A DNA stretch of 64,000 nucleotides from Gigaspora margarita (Eukaryota > Glomeromycota > Glomeromycetes > Diversisporales > Gigasporaceae). Location of the stretch: NCBI GenBank assembly GCA_009809945.1, contig WTPW01000157.1, forward strand, positions 137,489 through 201,488. The letters run 5' to 3'. The notes beneath the pieces were generated by a model. That model saw only the letters and a list, made by a program, of their open reading frames with translations. It had not been told where the DNA came from and did not search any database. Both the position numbers and the translations under genes were made by a program. Below are positions 10,245 to 21,681 of this stretch, in pieces (positions within the stretch are counted from its first letter, which is position 1; each line of letters begins with the position of its first letter).

Positions 10245-11936
10245 TTTATTAATAAAATTTTATAAAATCTTATAATATACAAATTTTTATTAATTAATTC
10301 TAACTTTATGCATTAAGTAAATATATTCAGCACCTAAAAATGCATGAAATCAACAGAGTTAACTTTATTTTACTTAAAATTTGGAGGATGATGTAAAATT
10401 TTAGATTTTGATTAAAAAAGTCAAATTTAAGCATCTTTTCTCTATTTCAAGTAAAATAAAAACAATTCTGCTAATTTAATGTATTTTTAGGTTCTAAATA
10501 AGTTTATTTAGTGCATTGAGTTAGAATTAATTAGTAAAATTTTGTGAATCATAAATTTTATAGAATTTTATTAATAAAATTCTATAAAATCTTATGATTC
10601 ACAAACTTTTACTGATTAATCTAACTTAATGCACCAAGTAAACTTGTACAGCACCTAAAATACATCAAATCAGCAAAGTTATTTTTATTTTACTTGAAAT
10701 TTGAAGAATAGATGTATAATTTTGGATTTTTAATCAAATAAGTCAAATTTAAGCATCTTTTCTTCAAATTTCAAGTAAAATAAAAACAATTCTGTTAATT
10801 TAATGTATTTTTAGGTTCTAAATAAGTTTATTTAGTGCATAGAGTTAGAATAAATTAGTAAAATTTTGTGAATCATAAAATTTTATAGAATTTTATTAAT
10901 AAAATTCTATAAAATTTTATGATTCACAAAATTTTACTAACTAATTCTAATTAATGCACTAAATAAATTTGTACAGATCTAAAAATATATCATATCAGCA
11001 GAGTTATTTTTATTTTACTTAAAATTTGGAGAATAGATACATAATTTTGGATTTTTGATCAAAAAATCATATTTAAGCATCTTTTCTTCAAATTTTAACT
11101 AAAATAAAAACAATTCTGCTAATTTAACATATTTTTAGGTTCTAAATAAGATTATTTAGTGCATGGAGTTAGAATAATTTAGTAAAATTTTGTAAATCAT
11201 AAAATTTTATAGAATTTTATTAATAAAATTCTATAAAATCTTATTATTCACAAACTTTTACTGATTAATTCTAACTTAATGCACTAAGTAAACTTGTACA
11301 GCATAAAAATACATCAAATTGGCATAGTTATTTTTATTTTACTTGAAATTTGGAGAATAGATGCTTATATTTGGATTTTTGATCAAAAAAGTCAAATTTA
11401 AGCATCTTTTCTCCAAATTTCAAGTAAAATAAAAACAATTCTGCCAATTTAATATATTTTTAGGTTCTAAATAAGTTTATTTAGTGTATATAGTTAGAAT
11501 AAATTAGTAAAATTTTGTGATTCATAAAATTTTATAGAATTTTATTAATAAAATTCTAAAAATCTTATGATTCACAAACTTTTACTGATTAATTCTAACT
11601 TAATTCGCTAGGTAAACTTGTTCAAAGCTAAAAATACATTAAATTAGCAGTATTGTTTTTATTTACTTGAAATTTGGAGAAAAGATGCTTAAATTTGAGT
11701 TTTTGATTAAAAATTCAAAATTATGTATCTATTCTCTAAACTTCAAGGAAAATAAAAACAAATCTGCTGATTTGATATATTTTTAAGTGCTGAACATGTT
11801 TACTTAGCGCATAAAGTTAGAATTAATTAATAAAAATTTGTGAATTATAAGATTTTATAAAATTTTATTAATAAAATTCTATAAAATCTTATGATTTCAT
11901 AAAATTTTACTAATTAATTCTAACTAACTTATATAA
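10245..11936. repeat. Satellite of alternating palindromes, ~325-bp period
   Basis: The palindrome core AATTTTATTAATAAAATTCT recurs near 10566, 10891, 11215, 11541 and 11867, with a partial copy at 10245, giving a period of about 325 bp. Between successive cores lies a second dyad centred on TTTTTGATCAAAAA, flanked by arms ending in ATTTTACTTGAAATTTGGAG and its complement. The array is therefore a chain of head-to-head and tail-to-tail ~160-bp half-units. LINE1 is inserted at its left edge. No coding potential. Confidence 0.85.
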
Positions 11937-12593
11937 TGTTCCTAGTTTAGCATGACTGCATTACATAGCTATACTAATTTGGTGATCATTCTGTATGGGT
12001 TCATTTTAGTAATATGAAAAGTAAAATTTGAATCTAAGTGTTATATATATATATATGTTGTTTAACTCTTTTCCATAATTTGCTCAATCGAGAGAGGGGG
12101 GTTATATTAAACATAGATTTAAATTGGAGTAGCCTAAGTAAAAAACCTGGAATGAATTTGGTTACTCTTTAGTATATATAGTACAAAATAATTTTGTAAC
12201 CCTTATTGAAATTTTGTTATTCTTGTAATATATACTCATATTTTTTTGTTATTCTATCATATATATGTATATATTTTTTGTTACTTTTGATATAAATAGT
12301 TATATTTTTTGTTTATCTTTTGATGTATATAGATACATTTTTTATTACCCTTTAAGATATATCGTCATATTTTTAATACTAAGCTAGATACCAATCAAAT
12401 AAGATTTAGAAGAAATAGAATAATATAAAGAATTTGTTATTTTTTGCATATGAATACATCACATCTTATTAAGATCTGGTATAATATAAAATTCAAACTA
12501 TAAATTAATTTATTGGTTTATAGTAGGGTAAGGGTTAAGATTGTTTAGAATAGGTTAGGATGCATGTTTTAGCAAAGACATTTTTGGTTTAGC
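11937..12593. repeat. AT-rich stretch with irregular ~40-bp repeats
   Basis: No gene is seen. Between about 12170 and 12375 a motif resembling TTTTGTTACTTTTGATATAT followed by ATAGTTATATTTTT recurs about five times at irregular 35-45 bp spacing. The rest is AT-rich and unassigned. Confidence 0.45.
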
Positions 12594-12935
12594 TTACTTC
12601 ACTGATGCTTATTTCATAGAAATAACATTTCACCAACAACAATTCACCGACATGTTATTCCACTGATATTTATTTTCTATTTTACCAACTGTTTATTTTA
12701 CTGAAACTTATTTCACTAACAAAATAATTCTGGTCATTGTTGTTAGGGTCAGGTTAGAATTAGAGTTAAGGTTAGTAGAATTTATAAAAAAAATTTGTCT
12801 ATAAAATGAGCTTCTGTGAAATAAATTGTTGGTGAAATAAACTTGTCTGTGCAATAAGTGTCAGTGAAATAAATATGTCGATGAATTTTTTGTTAGTAAA
12901 ATATTATGTCTACAAAATAAGCATCAGTGAAGTAA
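12594..12935. mobile_element. Foldback MITE, ~100-bp TIRs
   Basis: The left end TTACTTCACTGATGCTTATT and the reverse complement of the right end are identical over the first 21 bases and stay similar for roughly 100 bp. Repeated ATTTCACTGA/ATTTCACCAA motifs lie inside each arm. TA at both outer junctions could be the target duplication. About 340 bp with no coding capacity. Superfamily not assigned. Confidence 0.75.
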
Positions 12936-13979
12936 TACAAATTTGAGTATTTAATTCAATATTTTGTAAGGAATTTTTTTTGGTAAAGCACAAAAGATGG
13001 TTTCATAAGCAAAATTTAGCATTATATCTAATTTTTGAAAAAATCATAATCACTTCAATTTCATATTACACCTGATTCTGCATTCTAATTGGTTGATCAG
13101 AAATAGTAATATATTGCTATAGCAATAAATTATGTAATTCTAATATAAATATTAATATTAAATTTGGACTTGTAGAGGAAATGCTCACTCAGGTTCAAAA
13201 CTAAAGTTCTTCATCTTTGGGGATTTTTTTTACAGTAAGCAGAATAGAAAATGTATAGTCAAAAAAATAGATCACACTATATTGCAATATAGTTAGATAA
13301 AATATTAAGCAAAATAATATAAAAAATGATATAGAAACAAGCTTCTTGTGTGGTCTAAAAATATACTATCTTGAGTAACAAAATCTGGCCCAACTCTCTT
13401 ATTTCATAATAACAAAATCATAACTGCAAATTCAATACAAACTGACTAAAATATATGCTAATAGAAATTACAACTATTTGTATGTACTACAATATTTTGT
13501 AAATTTATAACAAAATTTTTTACAGTAATTTTAGATAGAATTTATAACTATATTTCCAATACAAACAAACTATATACTATCTGTTATTACAATATTTAGT
13601 AAGTTTTGTACTATTTTTTATAACAAAACAGTAGTACTATAAAATGCTATATACAAAATCCAGGTTTGCTACATTCCACCAATTTTGAAACCTACAATAG
13701 ACTAGTGGGTCTATTGTGTGGATATGGATCTGATGATTAGAAGGTCTTATGTGGAGGATCTGATAATTGGGGATCTTATAAGCAGTAGATCGAAATTTTT
13801 TGAAGAAGCCTTCATGATAATGATGCTGCCTGAAACTTCATAGTTTCAAATTGACCAAAACTGAAACAGAAGACTGCACATACCTAAACAAGATAGAAAT
13901 AATTTGGAAAACAATTATTAATTACTAATTAAGTATAAGAGAACTTTGATACAAATGTTGATCTGCAATAAATAGATAA
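12936..13979. repeat. Intergenic AT-rich DNA with a reversed piece of the 105-bp satellite
   Basis: Segments at about 13430-13650 (TTCAATACAAACTGACTAAA, ATTACAACTATTTGTA, TTTTGTAAATTTATAACAAA) match the 541-1400 satellite in reverse orientation, about two units. The rest (12936-13430, 13651-13979) holds no gene or clear repeat. A local run of GGATCTGAT-like motifs occurs at about 13720-13790. Confidence 0.5.
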
Positions 13980-14345
13980 TCTTTTTTTTTGTTTTTTTTT
14001 TTTAAATATTTTATTATTTTTTTTTTTAAATTTTTTATTTTTTTTATTTTATTTATAATATATTTTTTTTATTTATTTAAATTTTTTTAACATTACATTT
14101 TTTATTTTTTTAAGGTCTTTTATTTAATTTTTTTTATTTTTTATTTTTATTTTTTTTAAGATCTTTTTGATCTTATCTTTTCTTTTTTTATTTAAATATT
14201 TTATATTTAAGTTTTAGTTTTTTTATTTAAATTTTTTATATAACGTATTTTTTTTTATTTATTATTTATTTAAATTTTTTTTTATAACATTATGTTTTTA
14301 TTTTTATTTAATTTTATTCATATTTTTACTTTCGCTAATAGCTTG
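13980..14345. repeat. Low-complexity T-rich tract
   Basis: About 365 bp of almost pure T/A on the plus strand, made of TTTTTATTTAAATTTTTTTA-like runs. No coding or structural signal. It directly precedes the 150-bp tandem units. Confidence 0.8.
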
Positions 14346-14399
14346 TAAGTAAAACAAATCTGAAAATTTTAATAGTTTTTCTTTTTTAATTTTTGGTTT

Positions 14400-14950
14400 T
14401 TTTTAATTACTTTTTTCTTCTATAGGTTTTATATAATGCTAGCAAGAGAAAAATGGCTTAAGATTCAGAGATCTCAACTTAGAAGTGTTAGAAATACACT
14501 AATATAAGTATTAGTTTTTTTTTGCTTGTTTTCTTTTTTATTTTTTATTCTTTTTTGCTAAATACTTCTTTTTTCTATAGGTTATGTGTACTACTAGGAA
14601 GGATGGAATAGCATGAAGATTTAGAGATCTCAACTCAAAGATCTTAACTTAGAAGTGCTAAAACTAATTACCAGTTTTTTTTTGCATTTCTTTTTATTTT
14701 TCATTCTTTTTTGCTAACTTCTTTCTTTTATAGACTTTGTATATTGATAGCAAGGGGAAATGGTATAAAGATTCAGAAATCTTGACCCAGAAAGAGTAAA
14801 ATGGCATAAAGATTCAGAGATCTAAATACAAAAGTGCTAGAACTAGCACTAAGATAAGTGCTTGCTCTTTTTTCATGCTTTCTTCATTATTTTTGTTCTT
14901 TTTTACTAATTACTTTTTTTCCATAGATTTTAGAAAAATTAAATAGAATA
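14400..14950 (+). repeat. Tandem ~150-bp units with intron-like polypyrimidine/TATAG ends
   Basis: Three to four units start at about 14423, 14574, 14728 and 14921. Each has a T-rich tract (TTTTTTTGCATTTC or TTCTTTTTTGCTAA), then CTTTTTTCTATAG, then a purine-rich block containing TAGCAAGGGGAAATGG and AAGATTCAGAGATCT, ending in AGAAGTGCTAGAACTA. The T-tract plus TATAG resembles a 3' splice site, and the purine block resembles a short exon. No continuous reading frame is seen. Confidence 0.6.
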
Positions 14951-15708
14951 GAGATTTAGGAACTGGTTAGTCACATTATAGTTGTTAATAAGTTTGTTAT
15001 AAAGAGCAAAAAGCATTATATTAGTACCAAGAATGGAGTGATTAGTTATAGTTTAGTAGTTGATAGTTAGATTAGAGTGAATATATAAAAATTTTTTTAT
15101 GTATAAATAAATTTAAATAAAAATAAATATTTGTACTTACAAAATGGTTTCAGTTATTTGGATATTAATATAAACTTAGTTTCAGTTTTGGTCATTATCT
15201 CAAAATAGTTTTGAGCAGTATCATTAGTAATGTTGGCTAAGTGCTCTATTTGGCAACATCTATATGAAAGACTATAGCAGTCTGGCACTTAGCTTATAAT
15301 GATAGCATACCTGGGTCTTTTAATATTTATACCTAATTATATACTTGGGTCTTTTAATTTTATGATTTATTTATAGACCAGGGTCTTTTACATTTTCTCA
15401 AACTTTACCCACATTTTAGACCTGAGTATAATACCTGGAAATCTACTATCAAGGGGTCTTGTATATAGTGATTTATGGTAATTTTAATACAAAAACCAAT
15501 TTAAACTTAATTTATAATATGAAATTGACAGGATGTAGATAAGATTTCTGAACATGTAATAATTGAATTTTTTTTTGTTTATTTAAATTAGAGATAGTAT
15601 CTATTATAGAAAAGAATTAGAAAAGCTTTAATAGTAAAATTACTCAAGTAAAACTTTTAATTAGAGCACTAAAGGTGATTTTTTATTTTGTCTTTTTAGA
15701 AACAAGTA
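14951..15708. repeat. AT-rich DNA with an AGACC/GGTCT repeat fragment
   Basis: No gene is seen. Around 15300-15460 a segment with repeated GGGTCTTTTA and TAGACCTGAG-like words resembles 19085-19200 and 31715-31800. All three combine AGACCxxGGTCTAT, a GTAAAATGTA-like word and AGACC. This suggests a dispersed short element, but no ends could be defined. Confidence 0.4.
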
Positions 15709-16052
15709 TAGTGCGTGCAGCCTAATCACATCAAATATTTTATATAAAACATATAAAATATAAAATTGCAAAAGCTTTTTATCTAAAAGTTCAATTGCAA
15801 AAAAACTTTATATATTTAAGTAGTATTTGACAAGCTCTATTCAACTATGTATTTAGTTTTAAACTTTTTTAAATTTTTATCAAGAAAATTTTAATTTTTA
15901 AAAAAAGCTATTTTAAAAATTTTAGCACAAATATAAAAAAAATAAAAAACATATAAAAAATTTAAACAATTAGATTCATTCTTATAAGTAAATGATCAAC
16001 AAAAATTTCAGCACTATTAATATGATTTGATGTGACTAGGCTGTGCACACCA
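15709..16052. mobile_element. MITE with TA duplication, Tc1/mariner-like ends
   Basis: The left end TATAGTGCGTGCAGCCTAAT and the reverse complement of the right end TATGGTGTGCACAGCCTAGT match at most positions, followed by CACATCAAAT in both arms. TA at 15707-15708 and 16053-16054 fits the TA target preference of Tc1/mariner elements. 344 bp with no ORF. A related end (AGTGCGGACAGCCTAGTTTC) appears at 63892. Confidence 0.75.
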
Positions 16053-17330
16053 TAATTTTTGACAAAATAAATAATTTTTTTTGAAATTTTTGACTATATT
16101 ACATTATACCAAATCACAATTATCTACTAGATAATTTGCTACAAATAATGATATATTTTGAAAATCTTATATACATACTGATGCATTGTATAATGTGCAC
16201 TACAATCATCAAAGTTTGTAAAAAAATATTTTTATAGCAAAATCATTTATAGTTAATTATAGTATCGTAAAATTCACAACTGCAATTTCAAATCTTAATA
16301 GCAAGTTTTATAGCAAAATATTTACAATAAATTATAATAAAATTTATGACCAATTCCAATACAAACTAACTTATCTTAATTGCATACTGTATATCACTCT
16401 AGTAGTAATAGCATACAACCTATTGTAAAATGCAAAAGATTTTGGTTTATTTTTTAAGTTAGAAATTCTTTGCCTTTTTATATTATTTATACAAAAAATT
16501 TAATAGTTTAATAATATTACTTCTGACTATTTTTCTAAGCTCTATTTTAGAAAAAATTTTCAATAAAAAAGCTAAATACATTCTCAGAAATTTTGTGCTC
16601 TGGTTTGTAACAAATTTTTATAATAAGTTAATTTTAATATCTATGCTAAGAATGGGTTTAATAGCAGATTATATTCAAGTAGTATTTGAATCTGGTACTC
16701 TTAAAATTTGATTGGTAATTTTGGTATTAGTTGATTGAATATCTATTAAATTATTGCTTCATTAGTTGACTTTATTTACAGTACACATAAAATGAAAATC
16801 ATATAGAATTATAATTATTAACAATTCAAGGCTCTTTATTATACATATTAGAATATATATACTTTCAAAAAATATTTTTATTCAAAGTAACCATTTACTA
16901 AATAACAAATTACATATTTATAGCCACATAAAAACAACCATAATCAAATTACTAAACTAATATATTATTTCTTTGTATAAAAAATGCAGTCAAAAAAATT
17001 GCATAGCTATAATAAAATTAAATAATATTGTTATATAGCAATATGAATATTGTTATTTACCAATAAATCTATTGTAGCTATAAAGCCTTAATACCAACAA
17101 GAATTATAAATAGTATTAGAAATTATATATTCACAGTATTCACAGTGAATATAAATTTTTGAAAAAAATCAAAATTTTTATATTTTATGTTTACATTGTA
17201 TGAATATAAGAAATCAATATTCTATATTATATGTTTATATAGTGTGAATATAAATTTTAATTTTTATAATTTTTGTTCATAATTTATTAATACAAGGATT
17301 ATATTTACCATATGTTTCTAAAAATAAGCT
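16053..17330. repeat. AT-rich DNA with reversed 105-bp satellite remnants
   Basis: About 16200-16440 carries two to three degenerate reversed units of the 541-1400 satellite (TTTATAGCAAAATCATTTAT, TTCCAATACAAACTAACTTA). From 16440 to 17330 there is AT-rich sequence with no supported gene and a local GTGAATATAAA repetition near 17140-17260. Confidence 0.45.
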
Positions 17331-17553
17331 ACTTTTTTTGGATGATTTTGAATACAAAAAATCTGGGATAGCTTATTTTCAGATATAATTAATTTTTGGT
17401 CAATTGCAAATAGTTGCTACATAGTAAAGTCTAAATTCTACTATGTAAATTAATTAATAAATCTTAAGTAAACATATTTGAAAGAATAAAATACATATAT
17501 TCTATAACTTTTATCTATTAAAATTGGTGTACTTTTTATTATTTGATCTTTAA

Positions 17554-17943
17554 ACACACTTCTCAACAATCACTTGTACCAGATTTTCATACAAACGAAA
17601 TAACAAACTACTAGAGTTAGATGAAAAAGCACTGCAAAAAATAGTTTTTATAAAGGTCAACTTTTTTCTCAGGGACTCCTTTATATATTCAGCATGCAAG
17701 CCAAAAGCAACTGTGAGAGAACAAGTGAAAAAACAAGCAGGCGGCACTTTAGTAAACGCAGGATTTTTGGTGAAGAATTTTTCTTCATCAACAAAATTTC
17801 TTGCAGTGGCTTATCGGAGAACAGTACTTTGTAGTTCAAAAACACTTGGAAAATCTAAAGGACTTGAACTGAAGATGTACAAATACCTACTACTATATTT
17901 TCACTTGGAGTTTTTTTTTTCTGGAATTTGGAACAAAAAGTAG
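17554..17943 (+). CDS. Unrecognised open frame in the LINE-tailed retroelement
   Basis: An open frame of about 130 codons runs from the 5' edge of the insertion to TAG at 17941-17943. The first ATG is at 17713 (MREQVKKQAGGTLVNAGFLV, 76 codons), and the frame is open upstream without an earlier ATG. The text is basic and Ser/Lys-rich, then hydrophobic at the C-terminus (YKYLLLYFHLEFFFSGIW). I do not recognise a domain. Base composition is less AT-biased than its surroundings, which suggests coding origin. It could be a fragment of a host transcript or of an unknown ORF1; it could also be chance. Confidence 0.3.
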   Translation, partial: THFSTITCTRFSYKRNNKLLELDEKALQKIVFIKVNFFLRDSFIYSACKPKATVREQVKKQAGGTLVNAGFLVKNFSSSTKFLAVAYRRTVLCSSKTLGKSKGLELKMYKYLLLYFHLEFFFSGIWNKK

Positions 17944-18611
17944 GAAATCCAGCTTACCCTCTCTAAAGATTAGCATTGTTGTCCCTATCCTATTCAGGAA
18001 GAAGGCATGCAAGTTGGTAAACAGGAACAGACACGTATTGAGTTGTAGTGCAAAGGAGTAGGCTGATTTGCAAAATAAATTCTAGAATGTTCTTTTATTT
18101 CCGTTTTTCTTACATGTACATATAATATGTAGGTGGGGTGTTATCCACACAGTATTATATAATTTTTACTATTGAGCATAAACATAAATATGCTATCATA
18201 GCCACTTACATTGTGCCGTTTTCTTCTCTCTTGTCTTTTTCTTTTGTTTGTATTTTGGTAATTTGATTAGGTAGTGTAGTTATCCCCCTTTTTTCATTTC
18301 CTTTTATGGTTTCTTTTTCTGGCAGAATTCTGCTACTTGAGAAGTTAGAAGAAGAGAATTAAAAAAGTAGGCAGTTATAATAGGCAGCAAACTCCAATCA
18401 GTGATTCAGACAATGCTAATTCTAACGAGATAAAGGGTTTACGATGAGAAAAAAGTTTGATATAGCAGGTCACTTTTAGGTGCCCTTAGTGATAACCGGA
18501 TGGGTCGAACTTTAGATATCCAAACCAACTTATTTGTAGATAGCTCATAATGTACTGGTGTTACAATTATATGAAATAAAGTTGTGGCATGACTGCTGAA
18601 TTAAAAAAAAA
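17554..18611 (+). mobile_element. Non-autonomous retroelement with a LINE1-type 3' tail
   Basis: 1,058 bp inserted in the GTAAAGTC foldback element, flanked by TTATTTGATCTTTAA (17539-17553) and TTATTTAATTTTTAA (18612-18626), 13 of 15 identical. It ends with TATAGCAGGT, TAGGTG, AACCGG, TTTGTAGAT, GACTGCTGAAT and a poly(A) run, as in the LINE1 3' UTR. The first ~900 bp do not resemble LINE1 coding sequence. The simplest reading is a sequence mobilised in trans by LINE1-type machinery, either a SINE-like family or a chimeric retrocopy. Confidence 0.7.
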
Positions 18612-18845
18612 TTATTTAATTTTTAATTATTAATTTTAGCAAATATATTTTTTAAAAAATTTTAATTTTTTATTAAATATAAAAATTATAAGCCAAATAA
18701 TAAAAAGTTCTCCAATTTTGTTAAAAATTTAATTATACATGTATTTTGGTCTTTTAAATAAGTTTACTTAACCGATTATAATCTATTTGTATAGTAAAGT
18801 TTGGACTTTACTATGTAGTAACTATTGTGAATCAAAGATATTTTT

Positions 18846-19300
18846 GAGTTTTTTGACCAAAAGAGTGTAATTTATTTTTGGAGGTGACTTATTTTTAGCA
18901 ATATATAGATGCTAATACAAGTACAAATAGAGTGATTCAGCTTTGCACTTTAAATTTAAAAAAGAAATAATAACTTTATTTCAATTTAGAAATTAAATTT
19001 TCTTTATTAATTAATATTAAAAATTTGATTAAAGAATGGAATTTTGTTTGTATATTACTGTAAACTGCTGTATAAATGACTCCCAAATATCAGACCCCTA
19101 TAAATTAGACCTGGTCTATAGTATGGGGTTAATTTTTGGTAAAATGTAAAAGACCCGGTATACAAATTGAAATAAAATATTAAAAGAACTGGGTATGATA
19201 CTAGGCATAAATAAACAGAACTCAAGTTTCGAGTTTTGTAATAATTAGAAATAATTTTTTATTTTTAGAGAATTACACAGATTAGTAATATCCAGATTAC
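18846..19300. repeat. AT-rich DNA with another AGACC repeat fragment
   Basis: About 19085-19200 shares CAGACCCC, AGACCTGGTCTATA, TAAAATGTAAAAGACCCGG-like words with 15300-15460 and 31715-31800. Nothing else is recognisable. Confidence 0.4.
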
Positions 19301-19983
19301 TGATCTACATATATATTCTTTTTTTTGTTATATATCTAACTACTACTTTTTTTTTTGTTACATATCTAACTACTACTTTTTTTTTTATACAGTATTGATT
19401 TCTTTTGTACCTTTCCTTCTTTCCATGTTGTCATTTGTTTTATCATTATTCTTTAGTATTATCGCTCTTTGGTATTATCATTTTTTAGTGTTGTTATTTT
19501 TTAGTGTCATCATCATTTTTCGGTGTTGGTGTTATCACTCTTTAGTATCATCTCTCTTGGTATTGTTATTCTCAGTATCATCATTTTTGGTGTCTTCATT
19601 TATAGATACTTCGTTTCATTTGGAGTTGTCATATTTTATATGCTAGTGTCATAGGTTTGAAGCTATCGTATACTAGTAATGTCACTTGTGAATCATCATA
19701 TATTGACCTTTAGCTTGTCGATATTGCTATTTTTGTTGCTGGTTACTACCCTTTTTTTCTATTCAGGTAGTTAGTTTGTTGCTACCTGGTTGTGTCTTTG
19801 TCATTGCTGATAGGGTTTGAATTAGGATAGTGTAGGATGATTAGAATAAGAATTAGAGATATTTGGGTTAGGGTAAAGAATAGCACCATAATTATTATTA
19901 TATGTAATAATTATTATTAAAAAAAGTTATAATTATTATTATATATTTTATTATATAAATCATAATTATTACACAACTTTTAC
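19301..19983. repeat. Short tandem repeat and cryptically simple T/G-rich DNA
   Basis: A ~30-bp unit (TTGTTACATATCTAACTACT plus a T run) occurs twice at 19322-19385. From 19395 to about 19640 words such as TTTAGTATTATC, TTTAGTGTCATC and TTGGTATTGTTA alternate. The 83-codon open frame here is a hydrophobic by-product of this simplicity and is not called as a gene. A similar composition returns at 22620-23000. A short inverted AT motif (TATAATTATTATTATA) lies at about 19885-19960. Confidence 0.5.
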
Positions 19984-20334
19984 ATATATGGGTGTTACAC
20001 ATTAAAACAGCCCTTTTTTATATAAAATTTATTTTGAGATAATTGAGTTTAATCATTTGTTTTGATTTTCAGACTGATCTGGGATTAATTAAATTTTACG
20101 GTTTTGATTGGTTAATTGTAACAGGTGACTAGCAGGTAATCTCGTGATGTGTTGGCCTTATGCAGCCTCATGTAATTTTTCTTTTACAATTATCTTAATT
20201 TTTTATTATGCAAATCGACTTTCATTTATAAATAAAAAATATCGATCATATTAAAATTTATATAAATCTAATGAAAACTCAATTTTCAAAAAATTGCTAA
20301 AAAGGTCTATTTTAATGTGTAACACCCCATATAT
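19984..20334. mobile_element. MITE-like inverted-repeat element
   Basis: The left end ATATATGGGTGTTACACATT and the reverse complement of the right end ATATATGGGGTGTTACACATT match with one extra G; both continue AAAA then CAGCCC or TAGACC and CTTTTT. About 350 bp, no ORF. Target duplication not resolved. Confidence 0.65.
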
Positions 20335-20430
20335 GGGCCGGTGCAAAAAGATTTGTACCTCAAATAGCTCTGATTAAAATATTTTTTGTACAAACTAATT
20401 TTTAATTTTTTTAATTTAATATACTTATTA

Positions 20431-21681
20431 GGGAGCTTCCAGAAATCAGCTGATTTCTGGGTAGGTGGGTGGATCAGCTGAAGTATCAGGTGTAATTCCA
20501 GCCAAAATTTCATAATTCCGACCAAATTTGGAAAATTATTTTTGACCAAAATTATAAATATTTGATAATTAATAACTTTTGAACTACTGGACCAAATTTG
20601 ATAATTCAACTACCAAAATGATCCTCTCAATGAGAGGATTCTACTGAGTCCAAAATCGTAAAAATCCAATCACAGGATCCTGTGATCAGAATAAATTAGT
20701 GTTACTATAAAAGTTCTATAATTTATTAAATAATTATAACCCATTTATAGTAACACAAATTTATTTCGATCTTAGGATCCTGTGATTGGATTTTAACGAT
20801 TTTGGGCTTGTTTGAATCCTCTCATTGAGAAGATCATTTTAGTAGTAAAATCATTGAAATTAGCCCAGTAGATCAGAAGTTATTAACAATTAAAAATTAA
20901 TTTTTAATTGTTAATAACTTCTGATCTACTGGGCTAATTTCTCTGATTTTACCACCAAAATGATCCTCTCAATGTGAGGATTCTAACAAGCCCAAAATTG
21001 TTAAAATCCAATCACAAGATCCTAAGATCAAAATAAATTTGTATTACTATAAATGGGTTATAATTATTTAATAAATTATAGAACTTTTATAGTAACACAA
21101 ATCTATTCTGATCACAGGATCCTGTGATTGAATTTTAATGATTTTGGGCTTGCTAGAATCCTCTCATTGAGAGGATCATTTTGGCAGTAAAATCATCGAA
21201 ATTGGCCCAGTAGATCAGAAGTTATTAACAATTTAAAATTAATTTTTAATTGTTAATAACTTCTGATCTACTAAGTCAATTTCGATGTTTTACTACCAAA
21301 ATGATCCTCTCAATGAGAGGATTCTAACAAGCACAAAATCGTTAAAATCCAATCACAGGATCCTAAGATCGAAATAAATTTGTGTTACTATAAATGGGTT
21401 ATAATTATTTAATAAATTATAGAACTTTTATAGTAACACAAATCTATTTCGATCACAGGATCCTGTAATTGGATTTTAACGATTTTGGGCTTGCTAGAAT
21501 TCTCTCATTGAGAGGATCATTTTGGTAGTTAAATCATCAAATTTGGTCCAGTAGATCAAAAGTTATTTACTATTAAATGTTTTTAATAATCGTAAATCTG
21601 ATTGGCTAATTGGAGTATCAGGTGTGGGTGGGTGGGGTAGGCTCATAGTAAACAAAAATCAGCTAATTTTTGGAAGCTCCC
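20431..21681. mobile_element. Compound foldback element, TTA target duplication (Harbinger-like)
   Basis: 1,251 bp bounded by GGGAGCTTCCAGAAATCAGC on the left and its near complement on the right, with TTA at 20428-20430 and 21682-21684. Inside, a module (ACTACCAAAATGATCCTCTC, then GATCCTGTGATTGGATTTT) is repeated in alternating orientation, so the element is a chain of palindromes. Related copies are at 35198-36530 and 37642-38547. A TWA duplication and G-rich ends suggest PIF/Harbinger affinity. No transposase is encoded. Confidence 0.85.

Larger units (their letters stand above)
17400..18845. mobile_element. Foldback MITE (GTAAAGTC family) split by a retroelement
   Basis: The left arm (about 17405-17553) has AATAGTTGCTACATAGTAAA, GTC, then TCTTAAGTAAACATATTTG and CTTTTTATTATTTG. 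The right arm (18612-18840), reverse-complemented, has the same blocks in the same order. A complete relative without the interruption is at about 35685-36050. The interruption 17554-18611 is a separate insertion with its own target duplication. Outer ends are approximate. Confidence 0.7.

Noticed and set aside
10390..11900. A CRISPR array
   Set aside because: The period is ~325 bp, units are palindromic and nearly identical throughout, and there are no short unique spacers or cas genes; the DNA is eukaryotic.
19395..19646. An 83-codon hydrophobic protein
   Set aside because: Arises from cryptically simple T/G-rich DNA; no family motif, and similar composition recurs at 22620-23000 without an open frame.
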